From NCBI GenBank assembly GCA_017555925.1, contig JAFZFL010000037.1:1-7413 (forward strand): DNA of 7,413 nucleotides, in the 5' to 3' direction. The translations under genes and the position numbers were made by a program. Of the stretch, positions 1-6,243 are shown piece after piece; the first letter of the stretch is position 1; the number at the start of each line of letters is the position of its first letter. The notes beneath the pieces are model-generated. The model had not been told where the DNA came from. It searched no databases and saw only the letters and a list, made by a program, of their open reading frames with translations. The DNA comes from Bacteroidales bacterium. Lineage in GTDB: Bacteria; Bacteroidota; Bacteroidia; Bacteroidales; UBA932.

Positions 1-422
1 ACCGTAATGGAGGTTCCCAACTCGCTACTATTCCAGAGTCGGCCCATTATGGTCCTAAAGTGTGTCTTGTAGACAAATATTCATCATCTGACGGCGATCT
101 GTTCCCGTATGGATTCCAGAAACTTGGTCTGGGTCCTGTAATTGGAACACGTACCTGGGGCGGTATTGTTGGAATTTCGGGTTCAATGATATATAAGGAT
201 GGTCAGGATGTAAGAACCCCTATGTTTACATCATACTCTACAGATGGTGAATGGATTATTGAAAACCATGGAGTAGATCCCGATATTGTGGTTGATATTA
301 ACCCTTTTGAAGATTTTAAAGGTAATGATGCCCAGTTGAACAAGGCTGTAGAGTATCTGTTGGAGCAGTTGAAGGATTTCAAACCGCTTCCGGCAGCTCC
401 AGCAGACAGGGTAATGAAGTAG
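1..422 (+). CDS. Tricorn-like S41 family serine protease, C-terminal part (5' end outside window)
   Basis: The open frame runs in from the left edge (first full codon at 3) to a TAG at 420-422, giving 139 C-terminal residues of a much larger protein. The segment Ser-Ser-Ser-Asp-Gly-Asp-Leu-Phe-Pro (codons from 81) matches the nucleophile region of tricorn-type S41 proteases. The Ser at 87-89, just before Asp-Gly-Asp, is the expected nucleophile. The Glu at 261-263 in Glu-Asn-His-Gly-Val-Asp-Pro-Asp fits the catalytic Glu that completes the tricorn Ser/His/Ser/Glu set; the His lies upstream, out of view. Relatives cleave peptides into short fragments and, in Bacteroidota, are usually large proteins with beta-propeller and PDZ domains in front and an export signal, none of which can be checked here. 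The C-terminus is a short Pro/Ala-rich tail. It lies 34 nt before pssA on the same strand with no terminator visible, so co-transcription is plausible. A GTG at 60 is not the real start, because homology and frame continue upstream. Confidence 0.85.
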   Translation, partial: RNGGSQLATIPESAHYGPKVCLVDKYSSSDGDLFPYGFQKLGLGPVIGTRTWGGIVGISGSMIYKDGQDVRTPMFTSYSTDGEWIIENHGVDPDIVVDINPFEDFKGNDAQLNKAVEYLLEQLKDFKPLPAAPADRVMK

Positions 423-456
423 ATTTTAATTTGTAGATATAACAATTATAAATGTT

Positions 457-1251
457 ATGAATATTGTAAAGCATATTCCCAATACCATTACATCATTGAA
501 TCTTTTGAGTGGCTGTTTTGCTGTTATTTTTGCCTTTGCAGGAGACTTCAAGGCTGCTTTGATTATGATTATTGCCTCTGCCGTTTTTGATTTCTGCGAC
601 GGATTTGCAGCGCGTCTGCTCAAGGCTTATTCGCCAATGGGTAAAGAGTTGGATTCTCTTGCTGATATGGTGAGCTTTGGCTTGGCTCCGTCGGTGATTA
701 TGTTCAATAAGATGCTTCAGATTTATGGTTTTGGTCCAAATGGCGGATCGGGTGGATTTACATCCATCTTTGATTTGCCGTTCGCAGGGACTGTATCATA
801 TATATTGCCGCTTCTCTGTGCCCTCGCCATTGCTGTATTCTCTGGCTTGAGATTGGCAAAATTCAATATTGATACCCGTCAGACTGAGAATTTTATTGGA
901 TTGGCAACTCCTTCATGTGCCTTAATAGTAGGCTCTCTCATATACACATGCGAGAGCTATCCTGCAATAGATGAGTTTTTTGCTGCACACGGTTATCTTT
1001 TAGCTGCAATTTCTTTGGCTCTTGCCCTTTTGCTTGTTAGCGAGATTCCAATGTTCTCATTCAAGTTCAAGAGCTTCAAGTGGGCAGACAACAGGATAAA
1101 GTTCTCATTCCTGATTTGTGCAGCTGTAATTGCAGTTCTGCAAACTCTTCTTATGGGAAAATTCTCCCTCTCAATCTGGATTTTTGTTACGTTTCTCTGT
1201 TACATTTTGTTGAATGTGATAGTGGCGGTTGTGAGTATAAAAAAAGGCTGA
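457..1251 (+). CDS. pssA: CDP-diacylglycerol--serine O-phosphatidyltransferase (phosphatidylserine synthase)
   Basis: This 264-residue inner-membrane enzyme transfers the phosphatidyl group from CDP-diacylglycerol to L-serine, releasing CMP. Phosphatidylserine is the precursor of phosphatidylethanolamine. The full CDP-alcohol phosphatidyltransferase signature is present: Asp45, Asp48-Gly49, Ala52-Arg53, Gly62, Asp66 and Asp70, in the D-x2-DG-x2-AR-x8-G-x3-D-x3-D spacing, with the Asp residues binding the metal. A second block, Arg-Leu-Ala-Lys-Phe-Asn at 132-137 followed by a Gly-Leu-Ala-Thr-Pro turn at 148-152, is typical of the Bacillus-type (type II) serine enzymes rather than PgsA. Hydrophobic segments lie near 11-29, 33-44, 112-131, 148-165, 180-200, 214-234 and 238-261. 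A Gly-rich loop at about 91-101 is probably a lineage-specific insertion. The ATG at 457 follows an AT-rich leader without a Shine-Dalgarno, as usual in Bacteroidota. Many Bacteroidales place psd (decarboxylase) next to pssA; here the upstream neighbour is a protease and the downstream neighbour is convergent clpB. Confidence 0.95.
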   Translation: MNIVKHIPNTITSLNLLSGCFAVIFAFAGDFKAALIMIIASAVFDFCDGFAARLLKAYSPMGKELDSLADMVSFGLAPSVIMFNKMLQIYGFGPNGGSGGFTSIFDLPFAGTVSYILPLLCALAIAVFSGLRLAKFNIDTRQTENFIGLATPSCALIVGSLIYTCESYPAIDEFFAAHGYLLAAISLALALLLVSEIPMFSFKFKSFKWADNRIKFSFLICAAVIAVLQTLLMGKFSLSIWIFVTFLCYILLNVIVAVVSIKKG

Positions 1252-1270
1252 CGTTTGTCAGCCTTTATTT
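1239..1270. terminator. Bidirectional intrinsic terminator shared by convergent pssA and clpB
   Basis: A perfect 10-bp inverted repeat has arms AAAGGCTGAC (1243-1252) and GTCAGCCTTT (1257-1266) around the loop GTTT (1253-1256). Seven As at 1239-1245 become a T run after the hairpin in the clpB transcript, which makes a good terminator for the minus strand. On the plus strand the tail TTTATTT (1264-1270) is weaker but usable. The pssA stop (TGA, 1249-1251) sits in the left arm, and the clpB stop (TCA on this strand, 1258-1260) sits in the right arm. Confidence 0.85.
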
Positions 1271-3432
1271 GAAAAGAGGAGTTTGTTCTCTTTTGCATCT
1301 ATCAGAATATTGCCGTCGCGGGCAATCTCTCCGCTTATGATTTTTGTTGCCAGTTCATTTACAAGCTCCTTCTGTAGCAGACGTTTTATAGGACGGGCAC
1401 CAAATGAAATGTCATAACCTTTGGAACTCAAGTAATCAAGAGCCGCGTCTGTAAATGTAAGTTCAACACCCTTTTCTCTCAACAGCGCTGCAATTGAATT
1501 TATCTGCAATTGCAGGATGCCTCTAATGTCTTTCTCTGTAAGTGGCTCAAACATAATAACTTCGTCTATTCTGTTCAAAAATTCAGGTCTTACACTGCGT
1601 TTTAGAACATCAAGTACAGCACTTTTGCACTCATCAAGAATCTCCTCTTTCCTCTCCTGCATATCATCACTCTTTTCCTTTTGCTCTGCCTCAAGTTTGC
1701 CAATATAGTCCTGAATAATGTTGCTTCCAACATTGCTTGTCATAATTAGAATTGTATTCTTGAAGTTTACTGTTCTTCCCTTGCCGTCGGTAAGGCGTCC
1801 GTCATCAAGTACCTGCAACAGAATGTTGAATACATCGGGGTGAGCCTTCTCTATTTCATCAAAGAGTACTACAGAGTATGGCTTTCTCCTTACTGCCTCT
1901 GTCAACTGGCCTCCTTCATCATAACCTACATAACCCGGAGGCGCACCAACAAGACGGGTAACGGCAAAACTCTCCTGATACTCACTCATATCAATACGGG
2001 TCATAAGATTTTCATCATTGAAAAGGAATTCGGCAAGAGCCTTTGCCAGTTCTGTCTTTCCAACTCCTGTAGTTCCAAGGAAGAGGAATGATCCTAAAGG
2101 TCTCTTTTCATTCTGCAAGCCGGCACGTGAGCGCCTTACAGCATCTGAAACTGCCTTGATTGCCTCGTCCTGGCCAATAACCCTCTTATGGAGCTCAGTC
2201 TCAAGATTCAATAATTTTTCTTTCTCGCTCTGCAGCATTCTTTTTACAGGAATACCGGTCCATTTGGATACCACTTCTGCAATATCTTCGGGATTTACCT
2301 CTTCATTTATCAGAGGGTTGGGATTCTGGTTCTTTTTAACAGTAAGTTCTTCTATCTCGGTCTGTAATGCAGAAATCTTTCCATAGCGGATTTCAGCAAC
2401 TTTTCCATAATCGCCCATTCTCTCCGCATTGTCGGCCTCAATCTTCAACTCCTCAACTTTAAGACGTTTTTTCTGAATATTGTCAAGAAGAGATTTCTCC
2501 TCTTTCCACTGATTGTCATAAATTTTCTTCTCTTCGCGCAAACTTTCAAGCTGTTGCACAATGTCATTAAGTTTAGGAGATTTGCCCTCTCTCTTTATTG
2601 CCTCCCTCTCAATCTCAAGCTGTTTGATCCTCCTGTTAAGCTCATCAATCTTCTCCGGCACCGAGTTCATTTCAAGGCGAAGTTTTGAGGCCGCCTCATC
2701 TATAAGGTCAATAGCTTTGTCGGGAAGAAAACGATTTGTAATATATCTGTGCGAAAGGTCTACTGCAGCAATTATGGCATCATCCTCAATCTTTACTTTA
2801 TGATGGTTCTCATACTTCTCTTTAAGGCCCCTCAATATTGAAATGCTCTCGGCGGGAGTAGGTTCATCAACCATAACCATCTGGAAGCGTCTCTCCAAAG
2901 CCTTGTCCTGTTCAAAATATTTCTGATACTCATCAAGAGTAGTAGCACCCACAGTTCTCAACTCTCCACGTGCCAGTGCAGGTTTAAGGATATTTGCGGC
3001 ATCCATTGCTCCGCTTGTTTTTCCTGCGCCTACAAGAGTATGAATTTCGTCAATATAAAGAATAATCTCTCCATTACTCTCAATAACCTCTTTTACAACA
3101 CCTTTTAAACGCTCTTCAAACTCGCCCTGATATTTTGCACCGGCAATGAGTGCTCCCATATCAAGCGAATATATCTGTTTGTTCTTAAGGTTTTCTGCAA
3201 CATCACCATGAATAATACGTTGTGCAAGTCCTTCAGCAATAGCAGTTTTTCCTACACCTGGTTCTCCAACCAAAATAGGATTGTTTTTGGTTCTCCTGCT
3301 CAAGATCTGCAGAACCCTTCTTATCTCCTCATCACGGCCTATGACCGGGTCTAACTTGCCCTCCTTTGCTCTCTCATTCAAATTGATGGCAAAGCTCTTC
3401 AATGCGCTTGTTCCATTCTGATTGTTGTTCAT
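1258..3432 (-). CDS. clpB: ATP-dependent disaggregase ClpB lacking the N-terminal domain
   Basis: This is a 724-residue cytoplasmic AAA+ chaperone. Family members form hexamers that thread aggregated proteins through the central pore, working with DnaK. NBD1 has Walker A Gly-Glu-Pro-Gly-Val-Gly-Lys-Thr (56-63), pore-loop Lys-Tyr (100-101), Walker B Asp128-Glu129 and the Arg181-Arg182 fingers. A charged coiled-coil middle domain spans about 258-380; its full length marks ClpB rather than ClpA or ClpC. NBD2 has Walker A Gly-Thr-Thr-Gly-Val-Gly-Lys-Thr (453-460), pore-loop Gly-Tyr-Val-Gly (500-503), Walker B Asp525-Glu526, Asn567 sensor 1, and Gly-Ala-Arg (678-680) sensor 2. Usual ClpB is about 860 aa. 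Here the roughly 145-residue Clp_N domain is absent, replaced by a short Asn-rich start just before the linker to NBD1. An in-frame TAA at 3439-3441, two codons before the ATG, excludes an upstream start in this frame, and the 244-bp gap to the next gene is too short for the missing domain. It ends in the terminator shared with pssA. All catalytic motifs look intact. Confidence 0.97.
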   Translation of the reverse strand: MNNNQNGTSALKSFAINLNERAKEGKLDPVIGRDEEIRRVLQILSRRTKNNPILVGEPGVGKTAIAEGLAQRIIHGDVAENLKNKQIYSLDMGALIAGAKYQGEFEERLKGVVKEVIESNGEIILYIDEIHTLVGAGKTSGAMDAANILKPALARGELRTVGATTLDEYQKYFEQDKALERRFQMVMVDEPTPAESISILRGLKEKYENHHKVKIEDDAIIAAVDLSHRYITNRFLPDKAIDLIDEAASKLRLEMNSVPEKIDELNRRIKQLEIEREAIKREGKSPKLNDIVQQLESLREEKKIYDNQWKEEKSLLDNIQKKRLKVEELKIEADNAERMGDYGKVAEIRYGKISALQTEIEELTVKKNQNPNPLINEEVNPEDIAEVVSKWTGIPVKRMLQSEKEKLLNLETELHKRVIGQDEAIKAVSDAVRRSRAGLQNEKRPLGSFLFLGTTGVGKTELAKALAEFLFNDENLMTRIDMSEYQESFAVTRLVGAPPGYVGYDEGGQLTEAVRRKPYSVVLFDEIEKAHPDVFNILLQVLDDGRLTDGKGRTVNFKNTILIMTSNVGSNIIQDYIGKLEAEQKEKSDDMQERKEEILDECKSAVLDVLKRSVRPEFLNRIDEVIMFEPLTEKDIRGILQLQINSIAALLREKGVELTFTDAALDYLSSKGYDISFGARPIKRLLQKELVNELATKIISGEIARDGNILIDAKENKLLFSNKG

Positions 3433-3578
3433 ATTCTTTTATTTGTAAATTAAACATTTTTAATACCCTTAAGAGAACAATAACCTTCTCTGCCGGCAAT
3501 TAAAAAAACATATTGTGCAGATTATAGTTCAAATAATTTACCAATAGAGGCTTTCTGACAAAATGGCAGATAAAACTA

Positions 3579-3609
3579 TTTGTGAATCTAATGCAAAATA
3601 TTAACTTTG
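3579..3609 (+). promoter_or_regulatory. Bacteroidales-type promoter for the C1B peptidase array
   Basis: TTTG at 3579-3582 and TAACTTTG at 3602-3609 are separated by 19 nt. This matches the published Bacteroides -33 TTTG and -7 TAnnTTTG consensus at every defined base and in spacing. Initiation would fall a few nt after 3609, leaving a leader of about 60 nt before the ATG at 3677. It faces away from clpB and should drive the first peptidase gene and, through the short 58-nt gap, the second. Confidence 0.75.
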
Positions 3610-3676
3610 TAAGTTGTATCGTGCTTTGTTGTAACATTTTTGATATATTGCGTCATTAATACTTAAAATTATTAAT

Positions 3677-4894
3677 ATGAAGTTTCTGAAAGTTATTTCA
3701 ATTTTAATTGTTGCCAGTGCTGCAGCATTGCCTTCTTTTGCCCAAAAGAGTGGTAAAAAAGTAGGGCAGGAACCGGAAGGCTACATTTTTACAACAGTAA
3801 AGGCCAACCCTGTCACTTCAGTGAAAGACCAGCATAGGACCGGTACCTGCTGGTGTTTTGCAGGAATCAGTTTTCTTGAGAGTGAGGCAATAAGAAAAGG
3901 CGCACCACAAAGTTTGGATCTTTCAGAGATGTTTGTCGTTTCAAAATCATATACAGAGAGAGCTGTAAAGTATGTAAGATTGGATAAGAATCTCAGATTC
4001 GCTCCGGGCAGTGATTTTGGTGATGTGCTTGATGTTGTAAGGGAGTTTGGTATTGTTCCAAATGATGTTATGACGGGTTTGAATTATGGTGAGACAGCGC
4101 ATGCACATGATGAATTGAGTGCTGCACTTAAAGGGTATGTGAAAGCGGTAGCCGGAAATCCCAACAATAAGCTCTCAACTGCATGGTTGAATGGTTTGAA
4201 CAATATTCTTGCAGCCTATCTTGGAGAGATTCCACAGAACTTTGTAACCGACGGTAAGGAGTATACCCCTAAAAACTATCTTGAATCATTGGGACTCAAT
4301 ATGGATGATTATATTTCAATCTCTTCTTTTACCCACCATCCGTTTTATGAGAAGTTTGTAATTGAGGTTCCCGACAATTGGCGTTGGACAGAGTCTTACA
4401 ATGTGCCGATGGATGAGATGCTTGAGATTATGGATTATGCCATTGAAAATGGATATACTGTTGGCTGGACAGCAGACATGAGTGAGAAGAGTTTTGCATC
4501 TAATGGTATAGCTACAATTCCGGATGTTGAGGCAAATGAGCGTAGCGGTTCAGACCAGGACAGATGGCTTGGTGTATCAAGAGCAGAGAAGGAGGCTATT
4601 CTTTACAATGTAAATGCTCCTGGAAAAGAGAAAGTTATCACACAGGAGATGCGTCAGGAGGGGTATGACAACAAACAGACAACTGATGACCATGCTATGC
4701 ATATCTTTGGTATTGCAAAAGACCAGAATGGTACAAAATATTATATGGTCAAGAATTCTTGGGGTGAATTTGGCGATTACAAAGGAAATAATTATGCTTC
4801 AGAATCTTATGTGAAATATAAGACTATGAATATTCTGGTAAATAAGGCAGCTGTTCCTTCAGAGATATTGGACAAATTGGGTATTGGAAAGTAA
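3677..4894 (+). CDS. Exported C1B (bleomycin hydrolase/aminopeptidase C-like) cysteine peptidase, copy 1
   Basis: This 405-residue protein has an N-terminal signal peptide: Lys2/Lys5, a hydrophobic core at about 6-18, and Ser-Phe-Ala before Gln23. The mature protein should therefore be periplasmic or secreted, unlike classical cytoplasmic PepC. A short basic linker (24-34) leads to the papain-like fold. Active-site residues are oxyanion Gln52, nucleophile Cys58 in Thr-Cys-Trp, His339 in Asp-Asp-His-Ala-Met, and Asn360 in Lys-Asn-Ser-Trp-Gly. The roughly 280-residue Cys-to-His distance is far longer than in papain and fits family C1B, whose members act mainly as aminopeptidases guarded by the C-terminal arm. 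An acidic/polar block with Ser-Gly-Ser-Asp-Gln-Asp-Arg-Trp (290-297) is shared only with copy 2. It is the first of three tandem paralogs, behind a good promoter and 58 nt before copy 2 with no terminator between. The exact substrate (endo- or aminopeptidase) is unknown. Confidence 0.9.
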   Translation: MKFLKVISILIVASAAALPSFAQKSGKKVGQEPEGYIFTTVKANPVTSVKDQHRTGTCWCFAGISFLESEAIRKGAPQSLDLSEMFVVSKSYTERAVKYVRLDKNLRFAPGSDFGDVLDVVREFGIVPNDVMTGLNYGETAHAHDELSAALKGYVKAVAGNPNNKLSTAWLNGLNNILAAYLGEIPQNFVTDGKEYTPKNYLESLGLNMDDYISISSFTHHPFYEKFVIEVPDNWRWTESYNVPMDEMLEIMDYAIENGYTVGWTADMSEKSFASNGIATIPDVEANERSGSDQDRWLGVSRAEKEAILYNVNAPGKEKVITQEMRQEGYDNKQTTDDHAMHIFGIAKDQNGTKYYMVKNSWGEFGDYKGNNYASESYVKYKTMNILVNKAAVPSEILDKLGIGK

Positions 4895-4900
4895 ATGGAG

Positions 4901-4914
4901 GAATTCTGTCGGGA
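4901..4914 (+). repeat. Short tail repeat after copy 1
   Basis: This block starts 7 nt after the copy 1 stop. GAATTCTGTC (4901-4910) recurs exactly after copy 2 at 6170-6179. TCTGTCGGGA (4905-4914) is the exact reverse complement of TCCCGACAGA after copy 3 at 7357-7366. These may be traces of the duplication or a short paired element; no function is known. Confidence 0.35.
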
Positions 4915-4952
4915 TAAAAATGATTTAACAAAACAATTAAAAACTATAAAAA
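4914..4952 (+). promoter_or_regulatory. A/T-only style translation leader of copy 2
   Basis: This 39-nt stretch directly before the ATG at 4953 contains only one G and three Cs and no Shine-Dalgarno. Unstructured A-rich leaders of this kind support strong initiation in Bacteroidota. No -33/-7 promoter pair was found between copies 1 and 2, so copy 2 is probably translated from the copy 1 transcript using this leader. Confidence 0.4.
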
Positions 4953-6170
4953 ATGAGAATCTTAAAAACTATCGCAACATTTGCTTTGGCAGCTGCTGTA
5001 ATTGTACCTGCCAATGCTCAGAAAAAAGGTAAAAAAGAGGCTGAGAAGCCTGAGGGTTATGTATTTACAACAGTTAAAGAGAATCCTATCACATCAATAA
5101 AGAACCAAAGCCGTTCAAGTACTTGCTGGTCATTTTCTGCAATAAGCTTCCTTGAGAGCGAGATCATTAAAAAAGGTGCTGCCGATACAAATATCGATTT
5201 GTCGGAGATGTTTATTGTTTCTAATGCTTATGCAGATAAAGCTGAGAAATTTGTAAGACTTGACGGTAACCTTAATTTTGGTCCCGGATCAGATTTTGGT
5301 GATGTTGTTGATGTATGGAAAGCTTACGGTATTGTTCCTGAGAGTGAAATGAGAGGTTTGAATTATGGTACTTCTATTCACGCTCATAATGAGTTTGATG
5401 CTGTTACAAGAGCTTATGTTGATGCAGTAGCCACAAATCCTAACAAAAAATTGACAACTGCTTGGTTGAACGGTTTCCGTGGTATTGAGGCTGCATATCT
5501 TGGCGCTATTCCAGAGAAATTTGTTGTGGACGGCAAAGAGTATACTCCAAAGAGCTATGCTGAGTCATTGCAAATTGACCCTAAAGATTATATCTCTTTG
5601 ACTTCGTTTACTCACCATCCATTCTATGAGCAATTTGCAATTGAGGTTCCTGATAACTGGAGATGGACTCTATCATACAACTTGCCTTTGGATGAGCTTA
5701 TTCAAGTAATGGATTATGCAATTGAGCAGGGTTATACTTTTGCTTGGGGTTCAGATGTAAGCGAGAAGGGCTTTACAAGAGATGGTCTTTGCATTGTTCC
5801 AGATGTTGAGGCCAATGAGCGTAGCGGCTCAGATCAGGACAGATGGTTGGGCGTAAGCAAAGAGGAGAAACAGGCTATGCTTTACAACTTGAATGCTCCA
5901 GGTAAAGAGAAAGAGATTACTCAGGAGTTGCGTCAGGCTGAGTATGACAATAAACTTACAACAGATGACCACGGTATGCATATCTTTGGTATTGCAAAAG
6001 ATCAGAATGGTACAAAATACTATATGGTTAAGAACTCTTGGGGCCCTGTAGGCAAATATAAAGGTATCTGGTATGCTTCAGAGGCATTTGTAAGATATAA
6101 AACCATGAATATCCTTATCAATAAAAATGCTCTTCCTAAAGAGATAAAAGCTAAATTGGGTATCAACTAG
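4953..6170 (+). CDS. Exported C1B (bleomycin hydrolase/aminopeptidase C-like) cysteine peptidase, copy 2
   Basis: This 405-residue paralog of copy 1 has the same layout. A signal peptide (Arg2, Lys5, hydrophobic 7-18, cleavage predicted at Ala-Asn-Ala before Gln23) is followed by a Lys-rich linker (24-32) and the peptidase fold. The active site is complete: Gln52, Cys58 in Ser-Thr-Cys-Trp-Ser, His340 in Asp-Asp-His-Gly-Met, and Asn361 in Lys-Asn-Ser-Trp-Gly. The Ser-Gly-Ser-Asp-Gln-Asp-Arg-Trp block is at 291-298. The residue two after the nucleophile is Ser, where copies 1 and 3 have Cys. DNA similarity to copy 1 is patchy: by hand count 65 of 69 nt match over the His/Asn region, but only about 50 of 75 around the Cys. 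It resembles the exported C1-family peptidases common in Bacteroides genomes. It ends 16 nt before a strong hairpin terminator, so it is probably the last full-strength gene of the transcript from the promoter before copy 1. Its substrate cannot be inferred beyond peptides. Confidence 0.9.
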   Translation: MRILKTIATFALAAAVIVPANAQKKGKKEAEKPEGYVFTTVKENPITSIKNQSRSSTCWSFSAISFLESEIIKKGAADTNIDLSEMFIVSNAYADKAEKFVRLDGNLNFGPGSDFGDVVDVWKAYGIVPESEMRGLNYGTSIHAHNEFDAVTRAYVDAVATNPNKKLTTAWLNGFRGIEAAYLGAIPEKFVVDGKEYTPKSYAESLQIDPKDYISLTSFTHHPFYEQFAIEVPDNWRWTLSYNLPLDELIQVMDYAIEQGYTFAWGSDVSEKGFTRDGLCIVPDVEANERSGSDQDRWLGVSKEEKQAMLYNLNAPGKEKEITQELRQAEYDNKLTTDDHGMHIFGIAKDQNGTKYYMVKNSWGPVGKYKGIWYASEAFVRYKTMNILINKNALPKEIKAKLGIN

Positions 6171-6179
6171 AATTCTGTC
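6170..6179 (+). repeat. Short tail repeat after copy 2
   Basis: GAATTCTGTC begins on the last base of the copy 2 stop codon and repeats exactly the sequence at 4901-4910 after copy 1. Conservation outside the coding region supports a tandem duplication that carried some 3' flank along. At ten bases, coincidence is not excluded. Confidence 0.35.
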
Positions 6180-6186
6180 TAATATT

Positions 6187-6221
6187 ATGGCAAGAGGCCT
6201 TGTGCTTCTTGCCATTTTTTT
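6187..6221 (+). terminator. Strong intrinsic terminator between copies 2 and 3
   Basis: Nine perfect pairs, ATGGCAAGA (6187-6195) with TCTTGCCAT (6207-6215), are extended inward by a G-U pair and two G-C pairs (6196-6198 with 6204-6206). The loop is 5 nt (6199-6203). The hairpin runs straight into seven Ts (6215-6221). It sits 16 nt after the copy 2 stop and ends 22 nt before the copy 3 ATG. Confidence 0.85.
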
Positions 6222-6243
6222 ATGAACATTTAAGAAATTGGTT

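Noticed and set aside
426..433. TTAATTTG as a -7 element for an independent pssA promoter
   Set aside because: One defined base is wrong and no TTTG lies at the right distance upstream, so co-transcription with the protease gene remains the simpler view.
1517..2803. Several plus-strand ORFs of 63-122 codons inside clpB
   Set aside because: They are antisense shadows of a highly conserved gene, with no recognisable domains and no leaders of their own.
3505..3562. Possible clpB promoters on the minus strand: TATGTTTT (3505-3512) with TTTG (3530-3533), or ATTATTTG (3530-3537) with TTTG (3559-3562)
   Set aside because: The first has a 17-nt spacer and one mismatch. The second has a 21-nt spacer and lacks the TA of the -7 element. 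Neither is convincing enough to annotate.
3655..3676. A/T inverted repeat (ATTAATA 3655-3661 with TATTAAT 3670-3676) abutting the copy 1 ATG
   Set aside because: Seven A-U pairs around an 8-nt loop would be very unstable. AT-rich leaders produce such palindromes by chance.
4895..5032. A 45-codon Cys-rich ORF starting immediately after the copy 1 stop and overlapping the copy 2 start
   Set aside because: The Cys-rich end is simply the Ala-rich signal peptide of copy 2 read in another frame (GCT-GC shifted to TGC). There is no sign of selection as a protein.
6087..6117. TTTG followed after 19 nt by TATCCTTA, as a promoter for copy 3
   Set aside because: The -7 element matches only 4 of 6 defined bases, and the site lies upstream of the terminator that would stop its transcript.
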